In this document: positions 37,872 through 46,834 of the stretch, one piece after another
How positions within the stretch are numbered: the first letter of the stretch is position 1
Layout of the letters: every line of letters starts with the position of its first letter
Assembly (NCBI GenBank): GCA_013824245.1
Contig: PNNN01000011.1
Span: 208,613-272,612, forward strand
Direction: 5' to 3'
DNA: 64,000 nucleotides
Origin: Chlorobiaceae bacterium
GTDB taxonomy: Bacteria > Bacteroidota > Ignavibacteria > UBA10030 > SZUA-254
Notes under the pieces: generated by a model
Database searches by the model: none
What the model was told of the DNA's origin: nothing
Seen by the model: only the letters and a program-made list of their open reading frames with translations
Made by a program: the position numbers and the translations under genes

Positions 37872-39265
37872 TTTCTTATTTCAGTTCGTCCATAGTTGCC
37901 CATTTGTTGACTACTATTGCCTTTGCCTCGTGGAAGGACAAATATCTTTTGAATGTTAAATCCAAAATTCTCTGCAAATTCAGAAAGAATAAGATCGACT
38001 GGTATTTCTTCTCCACCGTAACGAACGTTGTCATTCACCATTACGCAGTAACCACCACTTTTTGTAACTCTTGCCATCTCAAAGATCGCGAAGCAAAGCT
38101 CTAAGAAATAGTTTTTCACCATTCGTGGGATATTGTTGTTGTTGAGTTTATCGAGTTTATTTAATTCATCAAGGATAGAATTCACTTCCTTCATGGCTGA
38201 AGACGAATTATAAGTGCTGAGTATTTTATCAAAGGTTGCCCTTCTACCCATAGAGGTGTATAGTTGGTTTAGATATTCTAACTTTTCCTTGTTTTCAACG
38301 GTGCATGATAATAATTCTTGTCGAAGCGATCTAACTCTATCATTGTCGCATCCAAGATAGACTAATTCCAAAGCGTAGGTCCTTGTATAATCATAGCGAT
38401 TGCAGTAAGGTGGAGATGTTACAATAAAATTGAAGAAACCATCTTCTATCTTTGGGAGTTCCTCAAGACAAGACCCTTCAATGATATTAATATTGTGTTG
38501 ATCCTGTCCATTGCATCCAACGGAATCAAAAAGAGAATCGTTCTGAGGTGATATGTCGGCAAGCATTTGGGACAATTTTTGTTTCATTGCTTGCTCGAAC
38601 GAGTATATCTTACCCTTATTAAAAGGTTTTCCAGCTAAATCTCGTTTGGAACGATAATCCCACCTCAGGTATTGTCCGTCTTTCCTTGTATAGCTAAGTT
38701 CTTCAAGTATGGAGAATGCTGTGAACCTAAGGAGAGTTTGAGTTTCTTTATTCTTGATGCTACTGCAATACGTGAGGAATTGATTGAGAGCGATTTCAGT
38801 ATCATCGGGGAAAGCGTCTCGTGTGATTGAAATATGGTTGAAATGAGTCGGTGGATTTTCAATCTTGTTTATGTCTTGCCATAGGTTGCCGATGCTCTTT
38901 TTCAGTTTTTCTGGATTGATCTTGCGTAATGCTTCCCGGGTTTCCATAACGAAAATACCCACGGGTAGAAGTTCAATACCGTAAGACTCCCAGCCCAGTG
39001 TCTGTCCAGCAAATAATGTGGTACCAACTCCAGCAAACGGGTCTAAGACCTTCCCGGGTTTATCAGAAAACTTATTGAGAAAGTATCTTACAAGACCAGA
39101 CGAAAAACCCTCTTTATACTTGAACCAGCGGTATATCGGTTCTTCTTTGTTCGTTTGGAAACTCACAAATTGGCGATTAAAGTTAAACGCTGTTTCCAGT
39201 TTATCTGAGAACCTGTTATAAAGTTTCTGCCGTTCGCTGGGAAATATATCGACTAATTCATGCAT
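37844..39265 (-). CDS. site-specific DNA methyltransferase (SPPY type)
   Basis: 473 aa; VLDPFAGVGTTLFAGQ SAM-binding motif, later FIVTSPPYCNRYDYTRTYALELVYLG catalytic motif. Confidence 0.9.
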   Translation of the reverse strand: MHELVDIFPSERQKLYNRFSDKLETAFNFNRQFVSFQTNKEEPIYRWFKYKEGFSSGLVRYFLNKFSDKPGKVLDPFAGVGTTLFAGQTLGWESYGIELLPVGIFVMETREALRKINPEKLKKSIGNLWQDINKIENPPTHFNHISITRDAFPDDTEIALNQFLTYCSSIKNKETQTLLRFTAFSILEELSYTRKDGQYLRWDYRSKRDLAGKPFNKGKIYSFEQAMKQKLSQMLADISPQNDSLFDSVGCNGQDQHNINIIEGSCLEELPKIEDGFFNFIVTSPPYCNRYDYTRTYALELVYLGCDNDRVRSLRQELLSCTVENKEKLEYLNQLYTSMGRRATFDKILSTYNSSSAMKEVNSILDELNKLDKLNNNNIPRMVKNYFLELCFAIFEMARVTKSGGYCVMVNDNVRYGGEEIPVDLILSEFAENFGFNIQKIFVLPRGKGNSSQQMGNYGRTEIRKCVYLWQKR

Positions 39266-39341
39266 TTTAAATATCTATCAATGAATATATACTGAAGTAC
39301 AAAAGGGTGCGTTGACAAGCACGTCTTCAATTTGAGTTTCT

Positions 39342-39563
39342 CTAATTTCCATTTTCTTCCTCCATAAATGGATAAAAATCCTTCTCTGTACAAATATTCA
39401 TTTTAGTGACAATCCAATCTTCAATTGTATCCCTGATATCTCCGATCATTTCGATGTTCCATTCGATTGGCTGTTTTGTGGGATTTAGATCTTGGATTAA
39501 TTTGAAGATCACGCCGTCAACGTAATCTTGCCTAGAAATATCTATGTTTGTAAGTTGTGTCAT
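39342..39563 (-). CDS. small hypothetical protein
   Basis: 73 aa acidic ORF upstream of the R-M pair on the same strand. Confidence 0.5.
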   Translation of the reverse strand: MTQLTNIDISRQDYVDGVIFKLIQDLNPTKQPIEWNIEMIGDIRDTIEDWIVTKMNICTEKDFYPFMEEENGN

Positions 39564-39832
39564 AGTAGTGAGGTTTCCCTGATTGCAAGGACAGGTAAGT
39601 CTTTTTTAATTTTTTTTGATCGTTTAGTTCTACTTGAAACTGGCATTAAGATGTCTTCCTCGATGTGTTTGTGCAATCATTAAATATATACAAAAATACC
39701 AAAAGAAATGCAGATAATCTAATTTCATGCCTTCAGAATTTTCATAGTAAAACATGCCGAGATGAAAATCAATTCACTCCCACGCAAACACCGCCATTGA
39801 CTGAATGAGAATGATGATGAAAGCTAAACATT

Positions 39833-40147
39833 CTATTTGTTTGGTGTTGAGGGTGAAGGTTGATCCGATCCACCTTTACGCTTGGTTAAAGAAGTCAGCT
39901 TCGAGATGTCTATCGGAATATCTCCATACTTTGCGACAATGTCCATCTGAGCGTCTCTCAAGAACTCCTCGTAAAGTGTGTACGCGTATTCAAAAGTTTC
40001 GGACTTCTCGCAATCGTTCAGCTTAGCCAAGATTTCTGATTGCAAATGTAGTGTCGCTGCGAGAAGAGCGTTACTGTGGATTGTAGTATAGAGCAAAGCA
40101 CTATACAAATTATTGCCCTTGAGATCAAAGCTGATATCTTTTGACAT
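39833..40147 (-). CDS. hypothetical protein
   Basis: 104 aa ORF, plausible helical protein. Confidence 0.5.
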   Translation of the reverse strand: MSKDISFDLKGNNLYSALLYTTIHSNALLAATLHLQSEILAKLNDCEKSETFEYAYTLYEEFLRDAQMDIVAKYGDIPIDISKLTSLTKRKGGSDQPSPSTPNK

Positions 40148-40273
40148 GATTATCTTTCTCCATTGTAATGATTATAGCACTTGCGCATTGCGTTATTATA
40201 ACTAATAGTTATTAAAACACGACAAGAATATAAAACTTGTCGGATCAAAAGTCAAAGTTTTTTGTTCTTTGTT

Positions 40274-40549
40274 TTAATTCGGTATCCAGATACTTCTTGC
40301 CGCCATCAACTCAACATTGCTGCTGAAATCGAGCGGGGTTTTGGTTTTTGTGTAGAAAACAAATCCTTTGTAGCCGGTGAGGTATCTATAGTATGTACCG
40401 AAGAATTTGAACTCAGAAACAATCACTAAGGGTTTCTCGCTTTTTGTAACTATGGATTGAAAATCTTTTGTCTCGATACGCACGATTGCCCCCGATGCTT
40501 TGATTGCATTTGCTGCCGCTATTGCTGCTGCCGCTGCTCCGTTAGTCAT
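40274..40549 (-). CDS. small hypothetical protein
   Basis: 91 aa; Ala-rich N-terminus then VRIETKDFQSIVTKSEKPLVIVSEFKFFGTYYRYLTGYKGFVFYTKTK. Confidence 0.55.
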   Translation of the reverse strand: MTNGAAAAAIAAANAIKASGAIVRIETKDFQSIVTKSEKPLVIVSEFKFFGTYYRYLTGYKGFVFYTKTKTPLDFSSNVELMAARSIWIPN

Positions 40550-40570
40550 TGTGAACTCCTTATAAAGATG

Positions 40571-40816
40571 TTATTTTTTCTTCACTAAACAATTCGCATT
40601 CTTGTTATTAAATTTTCCAACCAATTTACAATACACTGCCTGCTCGCGCCGACATGCACCGGTGGAATCTTCGGGTGCAAATGCGGCATACTTGCAACTA
40701 TAATCGCAATAGGCAGGAAGTTTCTCTTTTATAATAGATTTTTTTCTATTCATCAAGGTAATCAAGTTAATCATGTAAATCCTGGTCAATATCGGGAAAA
40801 TCAGAATGAACGTCAA
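40571..40816 (-). CDS. small Cys-containing hypothetical protein
   Basis: 81 aa with five cysteines (YCDYSCKYAAF...ACRREQAVYCKLVGKF...NCLV); the true start may be an internal Met (MNRKK). Confidence 0.45.
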   Translation of the reverse strand: MTFILIFPILTRIYMINLITLMNRKKSIIKEKLPAYCDYSCKYAAFAPEDSTGACRREQAVYCKLVGKFNNKNANCLVKKK

Positions 40817-40891
40817 ATACTAAAGGATCTATTTGTTTTATCGAAAAAAACTCCTGACATTCATTATGTCGGAATTCTAATAATTCGATCT

Positions 40892-42157
40892 ATGACTAAA
40901 CATAAATCTGATCAAAAAAGTCATCACAAAAATCAACCACAGCCGGAAAAGTTCAACAATTGGAAGAAGTTGTATCTCCTTATCGGTATCATTGTTGTTG
41001 TAATCGCTATTATCTTTATTTGGAAATCAACTGACAAGCGAGCGGTTAAGAATTCTGAAACGCAAACTGACATCCAGCAATCAAAACAACTCACAGGCAA
41101 ACCTAAGCCAATAGAAAAATGGATCGTGCGGGCAAAGGCAGTAGATGAACAATTTCATACTGTCTATACGCCGTGCTGGGAAGGCGCTTACGGTGCAATC
41201 GGAGATGCTTATCTGTTTACTGTAACAAAAGATTCTGCGCTTCTACGTTTTCACACCATTGAACACGACATGCGCAAGATGTGTGAAGGTACCTGGGTTG
41301 ATGATCGGGCGTGGATTTGCCTTGCCGAGTTTTATTGGTGGGATTTTACAGGAAGGAAAAATCATTCGCTGATTCAAGATGCAAAAAAACGTTACGATGA
41401 AGCACGAAATGAAGGGCGGCTTTCCAATCATAACGGATACTGGAGCTGGTACAACTGGTCTCCGAATGCCAATGTTCAAGAAAATATTTTTACTAACAGT
41501 AATATGAATCAAATGATGACTGTTGCTTGCTGTTTGTATGAAGCAACAGGAGAAAGACATTACCTTGATGACGCTCTGCTCGTTTGGAACGGTGATAAGA
41601 AATTTCCCGGCATTGAAAAAATATTGTATAAGGGGGATGGAAAATGGGAAGGCAAGCCGGGTAGAGCCGCATTCGGAAATGAAGTCCCATGGCAAGGTGC
41701 AGGTTTTTGTACAATCGGTGCGGCGTTGTATCGAGTAACAAAGGATCCAAAATACAAGAAGATTGTAGTTGAAACTGCAAAAAGAATAATGGATCCTGCT
41801 AACGGCTGGGTTGATCCTTACGATTTTTACCAGATCCAGATGGATGGAAATGGCGCCTTTGTAAATTTTCTTTTAGATGCTTATGCGATTGCGCCTGATG
41901 AACTGCAAGATATTCCTCCAAAGATTGAGAAGATGCTGGAACATGTTTGGACAAATCATCATGGAGCCGCGAGTGTAACACTTCATCGAGAGACAGACCA
42001 CGGCATCAGGAACGGATGGAATCCATATGGCGGTGAAGATGGCTATGGTGTTGATGAGGTAGGAACGGTTCATGCGCAGGGCGAAGCCGCCCGCGCGTTT
42101 GGTCTGTTTGTTTATTACTTAAATTTGAAAGAGAAAAATTACTCACACGTTCAATAA
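40892..42157 (+). CDS. membrane-anchored six-hairpin glycosidase-like protein (possibly GH76-like)
   Basis: 421 aa; N-terminal TM; WVDDRAWICLAEFYWWDFTGRK, GYWSWYNWSPNANVQENIFTNSNMNQMMTVACCLYEATGE. Confidence 0.65.
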   Translation: MTKHKSDQKSHHKNQPQPEKFNNWKKLYLLIGIIVVVIAIIFIWKSTDKRAVKNSETQTDIQQSKQLTGKPKPIEKWIVRAKAVDEQFHTVYTPCWEGAYGAIGDAYLFTVTKDSALLRFHTIEHDMRKMCEGTWVDDRAWICLAEFYWWDFTGRKNHSLIQDAKKRYDEARNEGRLSNHNGYWSWYNWSPNANVQENIFTNSNMNQMMTVACCLYEATGERHYLDDALLVWNGDKKFPGIEKILYKGDGKWEGKPGRAAFGNEVPWQGAGFCTIGAALYRVTKDPKYKKIVVETAKRIMDPANGWVDPYDFYQIQMDGNGAFVNFLLDAYAIAPDELQDIPPKIEKMLEHVWTNHHGAASVTLHRETDHGIRNGWNPYGGEDGYGVDEVGTVHAQGEAARAFGLFVYYLNLKEKNYSHVQ

Positions 42158-42320
42158 ATATCAACATATCAATAAACGAATTTTATCATATTTGAATTCT
42201 AACATCCATGGAATCAATTTAATCATGAAAATCATGGTCAAATTCCTTGCACGAAAATCGGTAGAATTTCTAAAACAATAATGGTAACTTTAAGTCATGA
42301 GACATTGAACATACGACAAG

Positions 42321-42854
42321 ATGGTCGCGGCTATGCTGACCGATGATGCTGATTACGATGGTAAGTTTTATGTTTGTGTGAAAACAACAGGTATTTATTG
42401 TATTCCATCATGTAAAGCGAAGACGCCAATGCTGAAAAATGTCATATTCTTGCCATCAAGGAAGAAAGCTGTTGTTGCCGGATTCAGGGGCTGTAAAAGA
42501 TGCCGCTCGGAATTTTTTCCCAATGTTCATCCGGAATGGTGGAGAAAAGCTCTTGAAGTCATGAAGAAAGAAATGACACGCAAAATCACCGAACAAGAGT
42601 TGGCAGGAATTGCAAAAGTTGACATATCAACAATCCGAAGATACTTTAAAATATACATGGAAACAACACCGATGACTTTTCACCGAAAACTTCGATTGGA
42701 GTATGCTCGTACTCTCATTGAACAGGGAAGCGATTACTTAACAACAGCATACGAATGCGGCTTCGAGTCGGTGAGCGGCTTTCGGGATGCATTCATTAAA
42801 CAATATGGTTACACACCGGGGAAATCAAATGAAAACGGAAAAGATCGTTTATAA
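42321..42854 (+). CDS. AdaA-like methylphosphotriester-DNA methyltransferase / AraC-type regulator
   Basis: DYDGKFYVCVKTTGIYCIPSCKAKTPMLKNVIFLPSRKKAVVAGFRGCKRCRSE Zn-Cys domain plus AraC HTH. Confidence 0.93.
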   Translation: MVAAMLTDDADYDGKFYVCVKTTGIYCIPSCKAKTPMLKNVIFLPSRKKAVVAGFRGCKRCRSEFFPNVHPEWWRKALEVMKKEMTRKITEQELAGIAKVDISTIRRYFKIYMETTPMTFHRKLRLEYARTLIEQGSDYLTTAYECGFESVSGFRDAFIKQYGYTPGKSNENGKDRL

Positions 42855-43350
42855 AATTGTAGATTCACCCATCGGAAAATTTATTGCAGGTGCAACATCG
42901 AAGGGTTGCTGTGTTTATGAATTTCTCGACAGAGGAGGAGTTCAGCGAATAAAAACAAGGGTTGAAAAGCGCCACAAAGTTAAGATGGTGAAAGGGACGA
43001 ACAAATTCATCGATAAAATGGAATCACAGGTGAATGAATATTTTCAGGGTAAGCGGAAGAAATTTGCTTTGAAGCTCGATTTGCAAGGAACCAAATTTGA
43101 AATATTGGAGTGGCTGGAAGTAATGAAAATTCCATACGGTGAAACCAGATCGTATGGCGAGGTAGCAAAAGCGCTTGGTAAGCCGGGTGCCGCACGCGCT
43201 GTTGGAAGAGCAAGCGGTGCAAACTATCTGCCGATTATTATACCGTGTCATCGTGTAATCGAAGCCAACGGTAATTTACGCGGTTACGGAGGTAAGTTGT
43301 GGAGGAAGAAGTTTTTGTTGGATTTGGAGAAGGAACACATAGGAAGTTGA
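42829..43350 (+). CDS. ogt: methylated-DNA--[protein]-cysteine S-methyltransferase
   Basis: VARAVGRASGANYLPIIIPCHRVIEANGNLRGYGG-type segment (ARAVGRASGANYLPIIIPCHRVIEANGNLRGYGG); start MKTEKIVYK at 42829. Confidence 0.95.
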   Translation: MKTEKIVYKIVDSPIGKFIAGATSKGCCVYEFLDRGGVQRIKTRVEKRHKVKMVKGTNKFIDKMESQVNEYFQGKRKKFALKLDLQGTKFEILEWLEVMKIPYGETRSYGEVAKALGKPGAARAVGRASGANYLPIIIPCHRVIEANGNLRGYGGKLWRKKFLLDLEKEHIGS

Positions 43351-43494
43351 GAAGTTAGGAAGTTGTAGAAGTTAGGAAGTTCGGAAGGTTTGGATAATTT
43401 GTAATAGCCAAGACATCATCTGACAGTTTCCTTTATATTTATGTTTGTGAATATACTAATTCTGTCAGATTAAATTCTAACTACTACAGATAAT

Positions 43495-43878
43495 TTAGAA
43501 ACAAAATTTGTCAGCATATTTTTCCATTGAGTTGAGCATCAATATGATTTTTTCATATTCTCCATCATATTCAACAAACTGATCTTTTGAGATATAATTA
43601 CAAGTCGCTGAAAATTCAAGCCAGCATTGTGTTTCTGATGCTTCCTGCATAGAGTCAGTCAATTTGTTCTTAAACACTGCAACATATTTCCTTTTACGCC
43701 ATGCTTCTGCAAGATTTGCACAGACCGACCTTGATGATCTCCTTATTTGATCGACTAAAGAATACCTTTCTTCTGCCGGAAAATTTTTCGTGATCTGGAA
43801 AATGTTCATCGCCAATTTAAAAGCTAACTGATACACCTCAAGATCACGAAAGTGCTTTAAATCTTTTTTCCTTTCCAT
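43495..43878 (-). CDS. four helix bundle protein (S23-like)
   Basis: FRDLEVYQLAFKLAMNIFQITKNFPAEERYSLVDQIRRSSRSVCANLAEAW. Confidence 0.93.
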   Translation of the reverse strand: MERKKDLKHFRDLEVYQLAFKLAMNIFQITKNFPAEERYSLVDQIRRSSRSVCANLAEAWRKRKYVAVFKNKLTDSMQEASETQCWLEFSATCNYISKDQFVEYDGEYEKIILMLNSMEKYADKFCF

Positions 43879-43960
43879 CTTTATCCTCCAAAACTCTAAA
43901 CTTTTTATCTTCTCAAAATCATAACTTCCAAAGTTCCTATCTTCTCATCTTCCACATATC

Positions 43961-45196
43961 TCACCTTCCATTAACCTTCAAAACCCCCTTCACTGCGTCT
44001 TTATGCACCATGAAGCCAAGCATCTTGAGCTTTACAAAATCTTCATGATAGAAATAATAACCGGGGTGTGTATTGTTGCGCGATCCCGATCCGGAATCTT
44101 TTATTAAGTACCAGTTTTTTCCATCCATTTCTTTATAACCGACAAGATGAATCCCATGATCGTCGCCCGTTGTGCCGTTGCTGAATCGCATCTGTCGGGC
44201 GCTTTCATCAATATAAGATGATGGTATATCGAAACTTGGAACAACCGCCATCCCTGCATGTCCATCGATTCCCGGCTCCGAGACATCACCGCCAATACAA
44301 ACTGAGTAACCATTTCGTACAGCTTTATTCAGACCCGACATGAAAACATCGAGCGGAATATTGTAATAATCTTTGCTGTGCCACCAATTATCCGGGACTT
44401 CGTATTCAACAAACTCATAATATGGCTTATCCATCAACGACATAAGCTCGATATAATCATCAACATTCAACTTCACTACTTTCTCAAAATATTCTTTCGG
44501 CGTCATCTGCTTACGATCGACCTTAACAGTCTTCGGCGGCTCACCGATATATGAGTTCATGATCGCTTTAATTGTTGAAAGTGTTGCCTCTTCATTCCAG
44601 TTGTTTGCTGCTTTTACAGATTGAAGATAAGCATTCAATTCGTTGTACATTTTACTATGATCGTGGAATATTTGTCCGGGTTTCATTCCTGAATAAGATT
44701 CTGCCGGAACAATTCCGTACATTTTCCACATCCTCGAAACAGCATTCGATTCGGATCCCTCGGCAAATGCAGAGTTTCCTTTCTCTTGAACAAACCTACG
44801 GGCTTTTTCAATATATTCCCAATAAACCGTAAACATTTCAGAAAGTTTTATTTTTCTTTTTGTTAGACGATAGATTTCAGATTCGAAAAATGATGTTGTA
44901 GAAAAACACCAGCATGTGTTTGTGGACGCCTGTGAAATAGGAGGGAAGTGCCAGTACTGTGTGAACTCATCAGGTGTACTTGGTCCTTTGATAGAACTAA
45001 AGTCGAGCTTGAACGTTTTCTTTGGTGGCTCTTCCTTTTTGTTGAATTTGTCGATGGTTATTTTGACTGAATCCCAGAATTCATTTTTAGAATCAATAAA
45101 GATTCCTTTATCCCTTCTCTCTTGCGCTTTTATGCTCGGATGAATCAAAGGGAAGAGGCATATCGCAATTAATAAAAAATGTAAGATTTGTTTCAT
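43961..45196 (-). CDS. secreted papain-like (C1) cysteine peptidase
   Basis: signal peptide; PPISQASTNTCWCFSTTSFFESEIYRL; GDDHGIHLVGYKEMDGKNWYLIKDSGSG. Confidence 0.88.
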   Translation of the reverse strand: MKQILHFLLIAICLFPLIHPSIKAQERRDKGIFIDSKNEFWDSVKITIDKFNKKEEPPKKTFKLDFSSIKGPSTPDEFTQYWHFPPISQASTNTCWCFSTTSFFESEIYRLTKRKIKLSEMFTVYWEYIEKARRFVQEKGNSAFAEGSESNAVSRMWKMYGIVPAESYSGMKPGQIFHDHSKMYNELNAYLQSVKAANNWNEEATLSTIKAIMNSYIGEPPKTVKVDRKQMTPKEYFEKVVKLNVDDYIELMSLMDKPYYEFVEYEVPDNWWHSKDYYNIPLDVFMSGLNKAVRNGYSVCIGGDVSEPGIDGHAGMAVVPSFDIPSSYIDESARQMRFSNGTTGDDHGIHLVGYKEMDGKNWYLIKDSGSGSRNNTHPGYYFYHEDFVKLKMLGFMVHKDAVKGVLKVNGR

Positions 45197-45262
45197 AAAA
45201 TAAAATCTTTCGTAATAATTATAGATAGAATGTTTAAGGTTTTTAACGATTCAATTTTAGCA

Positions 45263-45592
45263 TTAACCTTCAATATATACTGCTGTTCCGCTCGCGCTGA
45301 CCATAAGCATACCACCCGATTGCCCAACGGTTTCATAATCTAAATCCACCCCAATAACCGCGTTGGCTCCGAGGTCGCGGGCTTGTTGCTGCATCTCGGT
45401 TATAGCAATATCTTTTGCCTTACGGAGTTCTTCTTCATAGGCGGCAGACCGTCCACCTACAATATCGCGGATACCGGCAAAGAAATCTTTGAAAATATTC
45501 GCACCTAAAATGGCTTCACCGGTCACTAATCCTAAATATTTAACAATTCTTTTTCCTTCGATATTTGGCGTTGTTGTAACAAGCATCTTCAT
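45263..45592 (-). CDS. YbjQ family (heavy-metal-binding domain) protein
   Basis: [52 protein letters not shown]...[20 protein letters not shown]. Confidence 0.93.
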   Translation of the reverse strand: MKMLVTTTPNIEGKRIVKYLGLVTGEAILGANIFKDFFAGIRDIVGGRSAAYEEELRKAKDIAITEMQQQARDLGANAVIGVDLDYETVGQSGGMLMVSASGTAVYIEG

Positions 45593-45839
45593 TCTCCTAA
45601 GATTTGATGGTTCAATTTAATTTTACCTTAATATAGTTGATGAATGTTGAAGAAGCAATTTATTCTTTTCTTATCCGGTTGTTAAGTTATTGTATACCAA
45701 TCCGTTAACCAATCTGAAATTAAATCTGAAACAAATTAACTGATAAATTGCAATATGGTGGAACAATTATATCATTTGAGATGTTTTAAAAATAGTGTCG
45801 ATCATTATACTTATTTTGAAATTGAAAGGAAGATAAAAG

Positions 45840-46625
45840 ATGAAAGCATTCCGCAATTGTAGTAGTACACTATCGTACGTCGTTTTGGTTATGAGCTTGT
45901 TCATGCCTAAAACCTTATCTGCATATCCGAATGGAGTTGCATCACGCACCTTAAAAACATCTCTTTCAGGTTGTGGAAGCTGTCATGGCTCATCTGCCTC
46001 ATCTTCCGTTATTGTAACGATAACCGGACCGGATACAGTTATCGCGGGCCAGGCATATACGTACACAATAAATGTTGCTGGTGGTTCCGGCACAACCGGC
46101 GGAATAAATATTGCAACAAGCCGAGGTCAGCTTGATAGCATATCAACTTTTCTAAAACGTGCTAGCGGCGAATTGGTTCACAAACAAAAAGTAGCCGTTC
46201 CATCAACTTATCAATTTCTATACACGGCTCCAGCTTCTTCCGGTAGCGATACTATTTTTGCCACTGCAAAAGGCGCCGGTTTCAACAGTTGGAATTGGAT
46301 GCCGAATAAAAATCTTGTTGTATTACTGCTAACAAGCGTTGCAGAAGCAAAGCCGTTCCCCACAGGATATTCTTTATTGCAAAATTTTCCTAATCCATTT
46401 AATCCAATTACCCGAATACAATATTTTATCTCACAATCCAAACCGGTTGAATTGAAGATATATGATATCAACGGCCATGAAATCGCAAAGCTCGTTAACG
46501 AAGTGCAGCAGCCAGGTGATTACACTGTTGAGTGGGACGCAAATAACGTTGCCAGTGGAATGTATTTTTACCGTTTAACCGTCGGTAATTACACCGAAAC
46601 AAAGAAGATGATTTTGACAAGATAA
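45840..46625 (+). CDS. T9SS type A sorting domain protein with a CxxCH motif
   Basis: SLSGCGSCHGSSASSS; C-terminal LLQNFPNPFNPITRIQYFI...LVNEVQQPGDYTVEWDANNVASGMYFYRLTVGNYTETKKMILTR. Confidence 0.88.
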   Translation: MKAFRNCSSTLSYVVLVMSLFMPKTLSAYPNGVASRTLKTSLSGCGSCHGSSASSSVIVTITGPDTVIAGQAYTYTINVAGGSGTTGGINIATSRGQLDSISTFLKRASGELVHKQKVAVPSTYQFLYTAPASSGSDTIFATAKGAGFNSWNWMPNKNLVVLLLTSVAEAKPFPTGYSLLQNFPNPFNPITRIQYFISQSKPVELKIYDINGHEIAKLVNEVQQPGDYTVEWDANNVASGMYFYRLTVGNYTETKKMILTR

Positions 46626-46652
46626 GTTTGTTTCATATACTTACTCCTGATT

Positions 46653-46683
46653 AAGCTCCGGCAGTTGTCGGAGCTTTTTTATT
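46653..46683 (+). terminator. Rho-independent terminator
   Basis: AAGCTCCG-gcagttgt-CGGAGCTTTTTTATT. Confidence 0.9.
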
Positions 46684-46780
46684 AATGCCATATTTTGGAA
46701 GATAAAAAAAGAACAGGTAATCAACCAGTCCTTCTAAGCATGCATCATCAGATACGATATTTGGAGTATGGTAATAAACA

Positions 46781-46806
46781 AAGGCAAGTCGTTGCCAACT
46801 TGCCTT
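46781..46806 (-). terminator. Rho-independent terminator downstream of the M3-family gene
   Basis: AAGGCAAGT-cgttgcca-ACTTGCCTT; minus-strand tail TTTGTTTATT. Confidence 0.8.
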
Positions 46807-46834
46807 CTGATCAATAAGTTGAATAGTGCTTAAT

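Noticed and set aside
36891-39265. Strong avoidance of CYCGRG as proof of restriction specificity
   Set aside because: Several such sites are visible in the window (e.g. CCCGGG near 38.9 and 39.05 kb, CTCGAG near 15.3 kb), and I cannot compute expected counts by eye.
43495-43878. Four-helix-bundle gene as evidence of a nearby 23S rRNA intervening sequence
   Set aside because: No rRNA sequence is present around it; it is a free-standing gene.
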